From assembly GCF_008728635.1 (NCBI RefSeq), contig NZ_CP044285.1:1550001-1614000 (forward strand): a stretch of 64,000 nucleotides of DNA, read 5' to 3'. This stretch comes from Hymenobacter baengnokdamensis (GTDB taxonomy: Bacteria; Bacteroidota; Bacteroidia; Cytophagales; Hymenobacteraceae). Shown in pieces: positions 35,758-45,226 of the stretch. How positions within the stretch are numbered: position 1 is the first letter of the stretch; every line of letters starts with the position of its first letter. The translations under genes and the position numbers were made by a program. Under the pieces are notes generated by a model. It saw only the letters and a list, made by a program, of their open reading frames with translations, was not told where the DNA came from and searched no databases.

Positions 35758-37641
35758 ATGCCCGGCTTTTTGCACCAAAAAATACTGCGCTTGCTGGCCC
35801 TGCTCCTGGCCGGGCTGGCGGCGTGCTCCTCGCCCGCTCTGCCCACCAGCCCGGCCGCAAGCTACCTGAACTGCCGCGAAGTGTACGAGCCAGTGCGCGG
35901 CCGGCTCTACGACCGCCACGGTACGCTGCTGGTAACCAATGAGGTGCAATACACGCTGAGCCTGCCGCACGGGCCGCCCCTCGATTCGGTAGCTTTCAAT
36001 ATCTTAATGCGCTGGCCGGCCGGGGCGTTGCAGGCCAGGGTAGCCGCCGCCCGGCCGCCCGCCGGCCCGCTGCCGCCGGCCCCGGTACCCGACTCGACCG
36101 GGGTTGTGCCGCCGCCTGCCCCTGCGCCGCCCCGGCCCCAGCGCTGGCCGGTCGAGCTGGCGCTCACCCGCCCCGAAGCCGATAGCCTGCGGCGGCATCG
36201 CCGCGAGTATCCGGGGCTGGTAGTGCGCCACCGCCCCGAACGCCGCTTCCTCACGCAGGTGGCGGCGCCGGTGCTGGGCTACCAGCCGGCCGCCGCCCAG
36301 CAGTTTTTATACCTGGCCAAAAAGCTGGAGCGCGGCCGCTACTACCGTCTGCGCAACAGCGGCATTGAGGGGTATTATAATAGCCTGCTGGCCGGCCACC
36401 GCGGGGCTTACCATCCGCTTACCGACGGCCACGGCCGCGTGCACGGCCGCTGGGCCGCTGATACGGTTTACCGCCCTGGTCAAAGCCTGCACCTCAGCCT
36501 TGATGCCGACCTGCAAGCCTATGCCGAGCGCCTGCTGGGCGAGCGCCGCGGCTACCTCGTGGCCCTTGACCCCCGCACCGGCGAAATCCTGTGCTGCGTA
36601 TCGGCCCCCACCTATGACCCCGCCGCGCTCACCGCGCCCGGCCGCAACCCCGAGCGCGTGGCGCTGCTGCGCAACGCCGACCAGCCCCTGCTCAACCGTC
36701 CCGCCGTGCAGGCCAACCCGCCCGGCTCGGTGTTTAAGCTCGTCAATGCGGCCGTGGCCTTGCAACTCGGCGCCACCAGCGCCAACACCTCGTTTCCCTG
36801 CGACCAGTCGCTCATCAACTGCGTGCACCCGCACCCGCGCGCCCGCAACCTCACGATGGCGCTCAAGTATAGCTGCAACCCATATTTCTACCAGGTGCTG
36901 CGGGCGGTGGTTGAGCCGCGGCCCGACTCGGCCGCCACGCCTGCCGATACCGTGGCCCAGCGCCACGCGCACCTGGCTGCCTGGCGGCGGCAGGTCAGGT
37001 CTTTTGGCCTCGATACACTGCTGGGCGTCGATATTGCCCATGAGCAGCCCGGCTTCCTGCCCACGCCGGCTTATTACGATAAGGCCCGCCGTACCCGCAA
37101 TTGGACGTTTAAGTCTATCTACTCGCTCAGCATCGGGCAGGGAGAAATCAATCTCACGGGTTTGCAAACGGCCAACGTGTTGGCTATCATTGCCAACCGG
37201 GGCTGGTATATTACGCCTCACTTCGTGCGGGCTATTGGCACTACGGGCCAGCCCCTGCCGCGCTTCACCGAGCGCCACCGTACCCTGGTCGATAGCGCCA
37301 ACTTTGCGGCCCTTGTGCCCGGCATGGTGGCCGCCATGCAGCGCGGCGGCACCGCCGAGCTGGCCAGCCTGGCCGACGTGGGCATCGTGGTGGCCGGCAA
37401 AACCGGCACGGTGCAAAACGATGAGGGCGACGACCACGCCACCTTCGCCGGGTTTGCTCCGGCCAATCAGCCGCGTATCGTGGTAGCCGTATATATTGAA
37501 AACGCTGGTTTTGGTGGCTTGTCGGCGGCTCCCTGCGCCGCCCTCATCATGGAAAAATACCTGCGCGGCAAAATCGCGCCCCGGCGCAAAAAGTGGGAAT
37601 ACTGGCTGCGCTGCGGCGATTTGGCCAGCCAGGGGCATTGA
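35758..37641 (+). CDS. Class B penicillin-binding protein (PBP2-like) with lipoprotein-type N-terminus
   Basis: 627 aa. Transpeptidase motifs: SxxK in NPPGSVFKLVNA (Ser324, Lys327), SxN in KYSCNPYFY (Ser372), and KTGT in VAGKTGTVQND (about 548). The N-terminal pedestal motif RGRLYDRHGTLLVTN is that of PBP2/MrdA. Unlike normal PBP2, which keeps an uncleaved membrane anchor, it begins with LLALLLAGLAACSSP, a lipobox-like LAAC. A Pro/Ala-rich segment (about 95-130) interrupts the pedestal domain. No mreC, mreD or rodA is next to it, so it may be a second PBP2 paralogue. A TAGCTTTA box ends 4 bp before the ATG. Confidence 0.87.
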   Translation: MPGFLHQKILRLLALLLAGLAACSSPALPTSPAASYLNCREVYEPVRGRLYDRHGTLLVTNEVQYTLSLPHGPPLDSVAFNILMRWPAGALQARVAAARPPAGPLPPAPVPDSTGVVPPPAPAPPRPQRWPVELALTRPEADSLRRHRREYPGLVVRHRPERRFLTQVAAPVLGYQPAAAQQFLYLAKKLERGRYYRLRNSGIEGYYNSLLAGHRGAYHPLTDGHGRVHGRWAADTVYRPGQSLHLSLDADLQAYAERLLGERRGYLVALDPRTGEILCCVSAPTYDPAALTAPGRNPERVALLRNADQPLLNRPAVQANPPGSVFKLVNAAVALQLGATSANTSFPCDQSLINCVHPHPRARNLTMALKYSCNPYFYQVLRAVVEPRPDSAATPADTVAQRHAHLAAWRRQVRSFGLDTLLGVDIAHEQPGFLPTPAYYDKARRTRNWTFKSIYSLSIGQGEINLTGLQTANVLAIIANRGWYITPHFVRAIGTTGQPLPRFTERHRTLVDSANFAALVPGMVAAMQRGGTAELASLADVGIVVAGKTGTVQNDEGDDHATFAGFAPANQPRIVVAVYIENAGFGGLSAAPCAALIMEKYLRGKIAPRRKKWEYWLRCGDLASQGH

Positions 37642-37649
37642 AGTAATGC

Positions 37650-38795
37650 CTAGTGTGGGGCAGTGGTAATTGTCTGCTGCACGGCGATGGCTACATACCG
37701 TAGCGGTAGTTTTTCCTGTTCCAGTCGCGCGTTCGTTGCCAGCAGCGTTTGGTAGAGCTGCTGTTCGCTGCTAGTCAGCCCCGCCAGTGTCTGGGGCGTG
37801 AAATGCCCACCTGTTCCGCCGCTGTGGTACTGTGCAAAGGTGCCTTCGTCCATCAGTAGTGACTGCGCGGCGGGAAAGTGTACCCGTAGCTGCGCCAGAA
37901 TCTGAAAGCCGTGCACGTCAATATCGCCCCAGTAAAAAAGTTGCTTACCACTCAGCCAATCGGCCCCCGCCAGTAGACTCACGGCAAAGCCACCGCCCCA
38001 GATAGCCACCGCCTTTTCGGCTAGCGGGAAAGCCAGAAAAGACGTCAGGTTCTCAATGATGTACACCCGCCGCACGGGTAGATTCAGGTTCCGAAACTCG
38101 CTGACCCATAAGCTTACCTGTGATACGGCCGGGTGCAGCCGCTGAGCCGCGTCTAGAAAGCGGAGCTTGATGCCCGGCTCTTCCAGCAGCAGGTGAAAGC
38201 GGCGGAAAAAATCGGTTTCTTCTGCCCGCACATAGTCCGGAATCAGCCAGTCGAGCAGCGAGCGCAGGGGCGCCTGGTGTTGCTCCACAAACTTGGTGGG
38301 CAAGGCCAGCGGCAGGCTGCGCACGTACTCATTGGGCTGCGGGTGCTGCCGGAAATAGGCGCACACTGTCAACAGCCCGGCCCAGTTGGCGGCGTGGTCC
38401 AGCAGTAGGCGCGGCGATTGTTGCAGCAGCGGCAGCAACTCGGGCAACTCGGTGGTCGTGCGACGGGTATTGGCCACGAAAAGGTCGAACTCCGCTTGCT
38501 TATCGATAAAGCTCAGGAAGTCGGCCAGGGTTTCGAATTCAATGCGGCTGACTTCACTCTGGCCGGTTTTGCGGTTGGGGCTGGTAGTGAGCCAGTAACC
38601 GGAACCCGTGCGGTTTTTGGAGTGCGCCAGAAGCTCCGCCTGCTGCTCATAAATATGAGCGCTACCCTGCGTGCGGTCCAGCGCTTTGCTGGCCCGCAAC
38701 GGCAGGGGGAACGGATTCTCGCCGGCCAAATGTGCCCGCAGCACGGGCACGTATTGGCGCAAGGCTTTGGTGCACAGCTCGGGCAGGCTAATCAT
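37650..38795 (-). CDS. jetD: Wadjet nuclease subunit JetD
   Basis: 381 aa, last gene of the jet operon. JetD is the toprim-related nuclease that cuts plasmid DNA once the SMC complex has extruded it. The N-terminal half (PELCTKALRQYVPVLRAHL) corresponds to DUF3322, and the C-terminal half is the DUF2220 toprim-like domain: VYIIENLTSFLAFP with Glu248, and LFYWGDIDVHGFQIL with Asp291 and Asp293, the metal-binding DxD. The start codon overlaps the jetC stop by 8 bp, showing translational coupling. It ends 9 bp from the convergent PBP gene. Confidence 0.92.
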   Translation of the reverse strand: MISLPELCTKALRQYVPVLRAHLAGENPFPLPLRASKALDRTQGSAHIYEQQAELLAHSKNRTGSGYWLTTSPNRKTGQSEVSRIEFETLADFLSFIDKQAEFDLFVANTRRTTTELPELLPLLQQSPRLLLDHAANWAGLLTVCAYFRQHPQPNEYVRSLPLALPTKFVEQHQAPLRSLLDWLIPDYVRAEETDFFRRFHLLLEEPGIKLRFLDAAQRLHPAVSQVSLWVSEFRNLNLPVRRVYIIENLTSFLAFPLAEKAVAIWGGGFAVSLLAGADWLSGKQLFYWGDIDVHGFQILAQLRVHFPAAQSLLMDEGTFAQYHSGGTGGHFTPQTLAGLTSSEQQLYQTLLATNARLEQEKLPLRYVAIAVQQTITTAPH

Positions 38796-41700
38796 GGAGG
38801 ACTTCGGCGGCCAGCAGCGCTTCTTTTTCGGCCTGGTATACCCGGATGGGGATGTCGCGCACTACCGAGCGGCGCGGGTCCTGCTTGGCTTTGGTGACCC
38901 AGTGAATGACGCGCACGTCTTTTTCCAGCAGGTGCAGCGAGGTTAGCGGCGTCACCACCATCAGCTGCAGGCCCAGGCTGGCGCAGAGCTTGAGCAGGTA
39001 AGCCGATTTGTCTTCGTCGAGCTTGCTAAACGCCTCATCGATAACGATAAACCGGAACGAACGGTGCCCGCCCGCTTCGCGGTTGATGCCAAACTGGTAG
39101 GCGATGGCCGCGCCCAGCACCGTGTAGGCCAGCTGCGCGCCCTCGCCGCCCGAGAGGCTGCCAGAGCTCTCGTACACCTGCTTCGAAGTCTTGTCGGCCC
39201 GGTAGTATTCGCGGGCCTTGAAACTCGACCAGTTGCGCACATCAGTTACTTCAAGCCGCCATTTTTCCTGGTCGCGCAGCGCCAGAATGAAGGGCTGAAT
39301 GACGGCGGCAAAGTGCTCAATCTCGATTTCGCGCTGGTTGCTGGCCAAGCCGTGCAAGGTCAGGTCGGGCTGCCAGTTTCGGAGCTGCTCGAAGCGAAAC
39401 TTATGAATGAGCGGCCGGGGCGAGTCGGTGCGCTCCAGTTGGATGTAGGTATCAGGATTGAGGTTGAAAGCAATGCCGCGCAGCGATTCGTTTATCTGGT
39501 CGATGGTGTCGCGGATGAGCTCGTGCTGCTCTTCCAGCGAGGTCACAAAGTCGCTGAGGGCTTTTGTCACGCCACGCTTAAACTCATCGTGAAAGCGGCT
39601 TTCCAGCTCGACCAGATTTTCGTGTTTAATAAGCTGGTAGTGGTCAAGGTATTCGGGCAGCCGCTCGATGTCGGGGCGCAGTTCTCGGGTGTCGCTTTCC
39701 CAATCTGTGAACTTGGCGGTAACGGCCGGGCCGGGATGGAGGAAGTGGTACATCGCCTCACAAATCTGCTTGGCCAGCGCCTGCACCTGGTCGTTTTGCT
39801 TGTTGATACGCCGCTGAATTTCCTGCTCAAACTGCTGCTTCTGTGCTACAAACTGCACATAGCTGAGCCGGTCGTCCAGCTCCTGTGCTAGCTCTTGCAG
39901 GCTAGTCAATCCAGCCGTCAGGCTTTCGGAGTCGAAGGAAGCCAGCTGTCGCTGCGCCGTTTGCCGTTGCTGGTGCAATGTTTTCAGAAGGTCCTCCGTG
40001 CGCGTAATCCGTTGCTTGGTTTGGTCGCGGGCACCGGCCTGCTGCTTCAGTTCCTCTTTCAACGCCCGTAGCTGCTCCTGCATGGTTTTTAGGGAGGTAC
40101 TGTCATTTTCCAGCGCATCGCGCCGGATAGTAAGCTCCTGGATTTGCAGCGCGTCGGTCTGCCAGTCGATTTTAGAAAACTGCTGTGCTAATAGAAAACT
40201 AGTGAGCTTGATTTCCTGCTCTTCGGCCTGTTCAATTTCCTTGTTCAGGCGGCGCAGTCCGGCTTCGGCTTTATCGATGACATCGCTCAAGGCGCGGGCT
40301 TGGCGGGTGCGCTCGCGGCGCAGCTCGCGGTTGTCCCAGCCCAGGATATGGTCCTGACGGCGGCTGTCGTCGCGCTCGTGGCGGTTTTTGTTGCGTACCA
40401 GGCCCGAGGGCAGCAGTGCCTTATCAGCCCGCTCGAAAGTCGCCGCGTCTTCGGTGCAGAGGTGGTCGAAGCGGGTGGCAATATGGTGCTCAACCCAGGC
40501 CGCATAGTCGCTGTCGGGATTGAATTCGAGCTTGCCCCACACCGTGCGCTCGTCGGAGAAGAGCGTGGGCGGGGCCTTGCGCTCCACGTGGTGAAACACG
40601 ATTTTGCCGTGCAGGTCGCGCTGCTCATGCACGTAGGCCCGCACCCCCGAATACAGCCGCTCGGGCACCAGCAGGCTCAGACCGGTGCTGTGAAGTAGCT
40701 TTTCAAGTGCGTCGTTCCATACAGCGCGCTCGGCAGGCTTCACCTGCATCACCTCCGCCACGAAGGGGATTTCGGCCTCGCTGGCCGCCACGGCAGCCAG
40801 AATCTCCTGCCGGATTTCGGCCGGCCGGCGGGTGATTTTGCCGCTGCTGTTTTCAAGCTGCTTCAATTCCGCCGCCAGCCCGGCAAATTCTTTTTTCTGG
40901 ACTTCGATGGTCGAGCGCGCCGTAAATTTTTGGTCGTCCAGCGTTTGCTTGGTCTGACGCAGCTCACGCTGCAAGCGTAACGCCTGCTCGATATTGGCAG
41001 CGAAGGTGCCCACGTCGGGGTTTTCTACCAAGCTCAGGCTACGGGCCAGGTTGTTGTAGCGCCGCAGGTCTTTTTCCTTCTCAACCTTGCTTTTGGTCAG
41101 CTCGCTAATGTCGCGGCTCAGGTCACGGATTTGCTGCGCCACTTGGTTATTCGCCACCTGCACTTCCAAGGTCACGCGCTGCGTGTCGGTGGCCTCGTGG
41201 GTTCTTTCCTGCTGGCCCAGCAGGTCGATGAGCTGGTCCAACCCCCGGTCTTGCTGCGCTATTTCCGCGCCCCACAAGGCCACTTGCCGCTCTGCAAACC
41301 ACGGTTCCAGCAGGCGCTGCTGCGCCCGTAGCTGGTGCAGCGCCTGTCGCAGTTGCTCATACTCGGTGCTCTGGTCGTGCACGGGTTGCAGCAGGTGCAG
41401 CTGGGTGCGGGCTTTTTCGAGGGCACGGTAGGCCGTAAGCAGGGTATTGTAGTTGCCGAGCAGCTTCGCAAACTCCGCTTCAGCGGTGCTCTCTTCCAGC
41501 ATATTGGTGCGGATAAACTCGTCGAGGTCGCCCAGCACTTTCATGCCTACGGTTTGGTTGAACAGCGTCAATGCCTTGTCGCTACGCATGCCAAACAAGC
41601 GCTGAAAAGCTGCCGCGTACTTCGGGAAAGTATCGAAATCCTCTACCACGCGGTCGGCAAATTTCTTCTTCAGCTGGCTCACCCACTGCCCGCCCGAGCC

Positions 41701-42201
41701 AACTTGAATGTGCTCGGCAATAGTTAGCTCGGCCTTGGCTACGAGGTAGCGCCGCTGCAAGCCGCCCGCGTTGAACCAGCGCACCTGCGCCAGCGTCACG
41801 GGCAGGCTGTTGGCACTGGTAAACACGCTCAGGATGATAGAATATGTGCCCTCGCGCTTACGCAGCTGCTCCACCCGCGATTTTTGCTGCTCCTCGCCCT
41901 GGGTGCGACCGTAATGGCCTTCCACGTAAGATTCTTCACTGCGGTCGGTGCGCTTCTGCGTGCCCGACGACTGGTTGAAAAACCGCTTTGCCGGGTTCAC
42001 CAGCAAGGCTAGCAGGCCATCTACCAGGGTGGTTTTGCCCGAGCCGTTGGCGCCCGTCAGCAGGGTGTTCTGGCCGCCGGGCTCCAGCCTCCAGATGTCT
42101 TTTTGCGTGCTCCCCTCGTGAAACGTGCCCCAGTTGAACACTTCCAGCCGCTGGAGCCGGTAGCCGGACGGTCCGGTTAGCTCCTCAAACAGATTCAGCA
42201 T
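38788..42201 (-). CDS. jetC: Wadjet SMC-like ATPase JetC
   Basis: 1137 aa. Head domain halves lie at the two ends: Walker A LLTGANGSGKTT (50-58) in the first 60 residues; ABC signature SGSLSGGEGAQLAY (about 1013-1026) and Walker B FIVIDEAFSKLD (about 1050-1061) near the C-terminus. Between them are long Glu/Gln/Arg/Leu-rich coiled coils (for example about 330-480 and 640-850) with a hinge-like central portion, as in MukB/MksB. It would be the DNA-loop-extruding motor. It overlaps jetB by 17 bp and jetD by 8 bp, so all are made from one mRNA. Confidence 0.95.
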   Translation of the reverse strand: MLNLFEELTGPSGYRLQRLEVFNWGTFHEGSTQKDIWRLEPGGQNTLLTGANGSGKTTLVDGLLALLVNPAKRFFNQSSGTQKRTDRSEESYVEGHYGRTQGEEQQKSRVEQLRKREGTYSIILSVFTSANSLPVTLAQVRWFNAGGLQRRYLVAKAELTIAEHIQVGSGGQWVSQLKKKFADRVVEDFDTFPKYAAAFQRLFGMRSDKALTLFNQTVGMKVLGDLDEFIRTNMLEESTAEAEFAKLLGNYNTLLTAYRALEKARTQLHLLQPVHDQSTEYEQLRQALHQLRAQQRLLEPWFAERQVALWGAEIAQQDRGLDQLIDLLGQQERTHEATDTQRVTLEVQVANNQVAQQIRDLSRDISELTKSKVEKEKDLRRYNNLARSLSLVENPDVGTFAANIEQALRLQRELRQTKQTLDDQKFTARSTIEVQKKEFAGLAAELKQLENSSGKITRRPAEIRQEILAAVAASEAEIPFVAEVMQVKPAERAVWNDALEKLLHSTGLSLLVPERLYSGVRAYVHEQRDLHGKIVFHHVERKAPPTLFSDERTVWGKLEFNPDSDYAAWVEHHIATRFDHLCTEDAATFERADKALLPSGLVRNKNRHERDDSRRQDHILGWDNRELRRERTRQARALSDVIDKAEAGLRRLNKEIEQAEEQEIKLTSFLLAQQFSKIDWQTDALQIQELTIRRDALENDSTSLKTMQEQLRALKEELKQQAGARDQTKQRITRTEDLLKTLHQQRQTAQRQLASFDSESLTAGLTSLQELAQELDDRLSYVQFVAQKQQFEQEIQRRINKQNDQVQALAKQICEAMYHFLHPGPAVTAKFTDWESDTRELRPDIERLPEYLDHYQLIKHENLVELESRFHDEFKRGVTKALSDFVTSLEEQHELIRDTIDQINESLRGIAFNLNPDTYIQLERTDSPRPLIHKFRFEQLRNWQPDLTLHGLASNQREIEIEHFAAVIQPFILALRDQEKWRLEVTDVRNWSSFKAREYYRADKTSKQVYESSGSLSGGEGAQLAYTVLGAAIAYQFGINREAGGHRSFRFIVIDEAFSKLDEDKSAYLLKLCASLGLQLMVVTPLTSLHLLEKDVRVIHWVTKAKQDPRRSVVRDIPIRVYQAEKEALLAAEVLHD

Positions 42202-42772
42202 GGCGTTGCAGCTTTTCTTTGAATTCCTCGAGTTTTTCGAGCGAGATTTTGGCCTTGAGCAATGCTTTTATCTCATACTGCGTCTGGTCGGGCTGGGCAT
42301 CGTCGCGGCGGTTTACTTTCAGCAAGCCGTGCGTTTCCAGCTTTTCTATCACTATATCCAACTTGCTGAGCCAGGCCTTGCGATTGGTAGGCTGGTGAAA
42401 AAACAGCTCTACCCGCTCGCGGATTTCAACCCGTGTCGCAAATAGGCGGCGGGTAGTCGTCTGGGCGCTGGCTTCGTGCTCTTCCAACCATTCGCGCAAT
42501 ACTACGCACAGTAAGCTTTGCTCGTAGCTGAGGCCCACGCGGCGCAGCAGGCGCAGGGGCGGGGTGGGGTCGTCCTCGACCGGGGCAGGCTGCGTGAGGC
42601 GGGCGTAGCCATCGGTCCGATTCAGGTCAAGGCTTACCCCGATTTGCTCGAAATATGCCCGCACGGCCACTTCGTGGTCTTGCAGATGTTGCCAGTACTG
42701 CGGGTCATCGTCGGAGTACAACGCGTGCGTTTGCAGCAGCTTGATGATAACGGAAGCGTAAGGTTTGGGCAT
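42185..42772 (-). CDS. jetB: Wadjet kite subunit JetB (MukE/MksE-like, DUF4194)
   Basis: 195 aa. A predicted winged-helix (KITE) protein that binds the kleisin JetA. Seen: VIIKLLQTHALYSDDDPQYWQHL at the start, then LRRVGLSYEQSLLCVVLREWLEEHE, and a second winged helix IVIEKLETHGLLKVNRRDDAQPDQTQYEIKALLKAKI, a pattern of DUF4194/MksE proteins. Placed 15 bp after jetA and overlapping jetC by 17 bp, the standard A-B-C-D order. Confidence 0.92.
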   Translation of the reverse strand: MPKPYASVIIKLLQTHALYSDDDPQYWQHLQDHEVAVRAYFEQIGVSLDLNRTDGYARLTQPAPVEDDPTPPLRLLRRVGLSYEQSLLCVVLREWLEEHEASAQTTTRRLFATRVEIRERVELFFHQPTNRKAWLSKLDIVIEKLETHGLLKVNRRDDAQPDQTQYEIKALLKAKISLEKLEEFKEKLQRHAESV

Positions 42773-42787
42773 AGGCTTGAGGTAAGG

Positions 42788-44251
42788 CTAGCGGCAGAAA
42801 ATGATTTCGGGAAACTCGCAGGCCCTCCCCGGCGCCAGTACGAATACCTCAGTGCGCGCGTCGTTGAGCAGGTGCTTCTCGGACGTGGCCGCGATGCTGC
42901 CGTAAGTCATTAGCTCGGCTAGGCCGTGCTGCAAGGCGTAGGTATCCACTACCTGACGTAGGCTTACCTGCGGCCGGCCACGCAACAACTGGTCGATGTT
43001 GGCCAGCAGCACCGCTTTGTCCACTACGTGCGGTGCCACCAGGGGCACAAAATCGGTTGCTTCCTGTTGCGCCACCGCCAGCGGCCGGTATATAATGCCA
43101 CTTTCGCGCTCTTCCAGTTCCTGAATTTCTTTGGTTTCGCTGGCATGATAGTCGGCCCGGCCGTTGATTTCCAGGAAAACAGCGTCCTGCGGCGGCGCGT
43201 CCATCACCTCGAAAGCCAAGCGGCGAATATCCTGGATTAGGGTTAGCGAGCGGCGGCGCTCGCGCATGTTTTTCTCCGATACTATCTTCTCCAGCTTGCG
43301 GGCCAGGGCATGAAACGAGTCGTTCACCTTCTGACCCTCGCCGTGCAAATAAAACCGGATTTTGCGCAGAAAGCCATCGCCCGCCGCCAGCCCCCGCGCT
43401 TGCAGCAGCTCGAATAGCTGCTGCACCAGTGCATCCAGCTCGGCTTTCTGGCGCGGGTCGGTGAGGTGCTGGTAAAACGCCTCGAAGCTGCGGCCCTGCG
43501 GCGTTTCGCGCAAGTCAGCGAGTGCGTCAAGGGCCAGCCCCAGCAGGCTGCCCTTGGTGTGCCCGGCGGCCGACTGCTGCTGGTAAATCTGCTGCGTAAT
43601 CGTGCGGAAATTGCTTTCTACCTCCCGAAAATCGCGCAGCAGCCCCCGCGCCAGTCCGTTTACATTCTGGTAGCGCTCCGTGATTTGCACGTCGTCATAC
43701 GTCACCACTGTTTTGGTCAGCTTTAACTCGCGGATTTGCTTTTCGAGGTCACTTTTCTGCTTTTCGAGGTCGGCTACCTTGGCCCGCCAGTCGTCGCCGG
43801 AGTTTTGCACCAGCTCGCGCAGCTTATATAAAATGTCCAGAAATCGGGACTCGGTGCCTACGTGTGCCGGTTTGTCGAGCAGCGAATGCACCCAGTCCAG
43901 CACGCTTTCCAGCTCGGGGGTAAGCGTATGCTGGTCAGCCCCGTGCTCATCAGTGTAAAGCGAGAGGTAGCCGTCACGCACCCATTTTTTCAGCAGCTGC
44001 GTGGCTTGTTCTTCATACGGCAAGCCGAGCGTAGTAAGTTCGCCTTCCTCAGCACTGACTTGGTTCGTATCGAGAAAATCGATTAGCATCCCCGCTAGCT
44101 TTTCGCCACTTATTACCGGCGAGTAATTGCCCTCCTTGAAGCTTTCCTGCAAAAAGCACAACACCAACGGTGCGTTATGACTGCGCATAAGCCGCACGAA
44201 CACAGCCGGTCGGTCGGGGCTGAAAAGCGTGCGGTAGAATGGATATTTCAT
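42788..44251 (-). CDS. jetA: Wadjet kleisin subunit JetA (DUF3375, MukF/MksF-like)
   Basis: 487 aa from the ATG at 44251; the frame extends to 44278 but the promoter box at 44261 argues for the shorter form, and MKYPFYRTLFSPDRPAVF is the usual family start. The N-terminal winged-helix part (about 1-130) is followed by coiled coil (KVADLEKQKSDLEKQIRELKLTK, about 175-200), a MukF-like middle domain (ITERYQNVNGLARGLLRDFREVESNFRTITQQIYQQ), and a C-terminal domain that would bind the JetC head. DUF3375 marks type I Wadjet. First gene of the operon. Confidence 0.93.
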   Translation of the reverse strand: MKYPFYRTLFSPDRPAVFVRLMRSHNAPLVLCFLQESFKEGNYSPVISGEKLAGMLIDFLDTNQVSAEEGELTTLGLPYEEQATQLLKKWVRDGYLSLYTDEHGADQHTLTPELESVLDWVHSLLDKPAHVGTESRFLDILYKLRELVQNSGDDWRAKVADLEKQKSDLEKQIRELKLTKTVVTYDDVQITERYQNVNGLARGLLRDFREVESNFRTITQQIYQQQSAAGHTKGSLLGLALDALADLRETPQGRSFEAFYQHLTDPRQKAELDALVQQLFELLQARGLAAGDGFLRKIRFYLHGEGQKVNDSFHALARKLEKIVSEKNMRERRRSLTLIQDIRRLAFEVMDAPPQDAVFLEINGRADYHASETKEIQELEERESGIIYRPLAVAQQEATDFVPLVAPHVVDKAVLLANIDQLLRGRPQVSLRQVVDTYALQHGLAELMTYGSIAATSEKHLLNDARTEVFVLAPGRACEFPEIIFCR

Positions 44252-44260
44252 GGCTGACGC

Positions 44261-44268
44261 CAAACTTA
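44261..44268 (-). promoter_or_regulatory. -7 box (TAAGTTTG) of the jetABCD operon
   Basis: On the minus strand TAAGTTTG fits TAnnTTTG exactly and ends 9 bp before the jetA ATG, which predicts a very short or absent leader. The region upstream (44270-44320) is AT-rich. No clear -33 match. Confidence 0.5.
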
Positions 44269-44387
44269 TAAAAAACAAGTGAATTTATAAAGAAAGATTG
44301 AGGTGAAAATATGGCTCTGTGCCAAGCCTTATTGATTGTGCTTGCGCAACTAGTACAAGCCAGGGTTCCTTTGCCGAACTTTACGGC

Positions 44388-45185
44388 ATGACCTTCCATA
44401 AATACCAGGGCACCGGCAACGACTTTGTTATCATCGACGACCGGGCCGAGCAGTTCGACACCACCGACCACGCCCGCGTGGCTTTTCTATGCAATCGCCG
44501 CTTCGGTATCGGGGCCGATGGCCTGATGCTGCTGCGCAACCGCGCCGGCTACGACTTCGAGATGGTATACTTTAATGCCGACGGCCACCCTAGTAGTATG
44601 TGCGGCAATGGTGGCCGCTGCCTGGTTGCCTTTGCCAAGTTCCTGGGCATCATTACCAATAAAGCCCATTTTGTGGCCGTGGATGGCCCGCACGAGGCGC
44701 GTGTGGAAGCCGATGGCACCGTGCGCCTGAAGATGATAGACGTAGCGGCCGCGCAGCCGGCCGGGGTAGGGGAGCACGACGTGTTTCTGCACACGGGCTC
44801 GCCGCACCACATCCATTTTCTTGACCCCGAAGAGGGGCATACGCTGGCCGATTTCGACGTGTATGGCCACGGCCACGATATTCGCTATGACCAGGCCTAT
44901 GACCCGGCCGGCACCAACGTCAATTTTGTGGAGGTTCCTGCCGACCCCACCCATCCCTGGCCCGTGCGCACCTACGAGCGCGGCGTGGAGGCCGAAACCC
45001 TGAGCTGCGGCACCGGCGTCACGGCCGTAGCACTGGCCGCCTCGATGCGCGGCGCGGTTTCGCCCGTGCAGCTGCAAGCTGCCGGCGGCCTGCTCGAAGT
45101 ATCATTCGAGAAGCACCCCGATGGCCGCTTTACCGAGGTATGGCTGAGCGGCCCGGCCGTGCGGGTTTTTGAGGGAAATATATGA
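44388..45185 (+). CDS. dapF: Diaminopimelate epimerase
   Basis: 265 aa from the ATG at 44388, which gives the usual family start (TFHKYQGTGNDFVIIDD). The two catalytic cysteines are in MCGNGGRCL (about 72) and LSCGTGVTAVAL (about 208), with family blocks FNADGHPSSMCGN and TYERGVEAETLSCG. It converts LL- to meso-diaminopimelate for lysine and peptidoglycan synthesis. Divergent from jetA; the 136-bp gap must hold both promoters. A GNAT gene follows after 41 bp and may be co-transcribed. Confidence 0.95.
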   Translation: MTFHKYQGTGNDFVIIDDRAEQFDTTDHARVAFLCNRRFGIGADGLMLLRNRAGYDFEMVYFNADGHPSSMCGNGGRCLVAFAKFLGIITNKAHFVAVDGPHEARVEADGTVRLKMIDVAAAQPAGVGEHDVFLHTGSPHHIHFLDPEEGHTLADFDVYGHGHDIRYDQAYDPAGTNVNFVEVPADPTHPWPVRTYERGVEAETLSCGTGVTAVALAASMRGAVSPVQLQAAGGLLEVSFEKHPDGRFTEVWLSGPAVRVFEGNI

Positions 45186-45226
45186 TATTTAACATGTTTT
45201 TACAGGCTTGGCCGGCATAACGCCTT

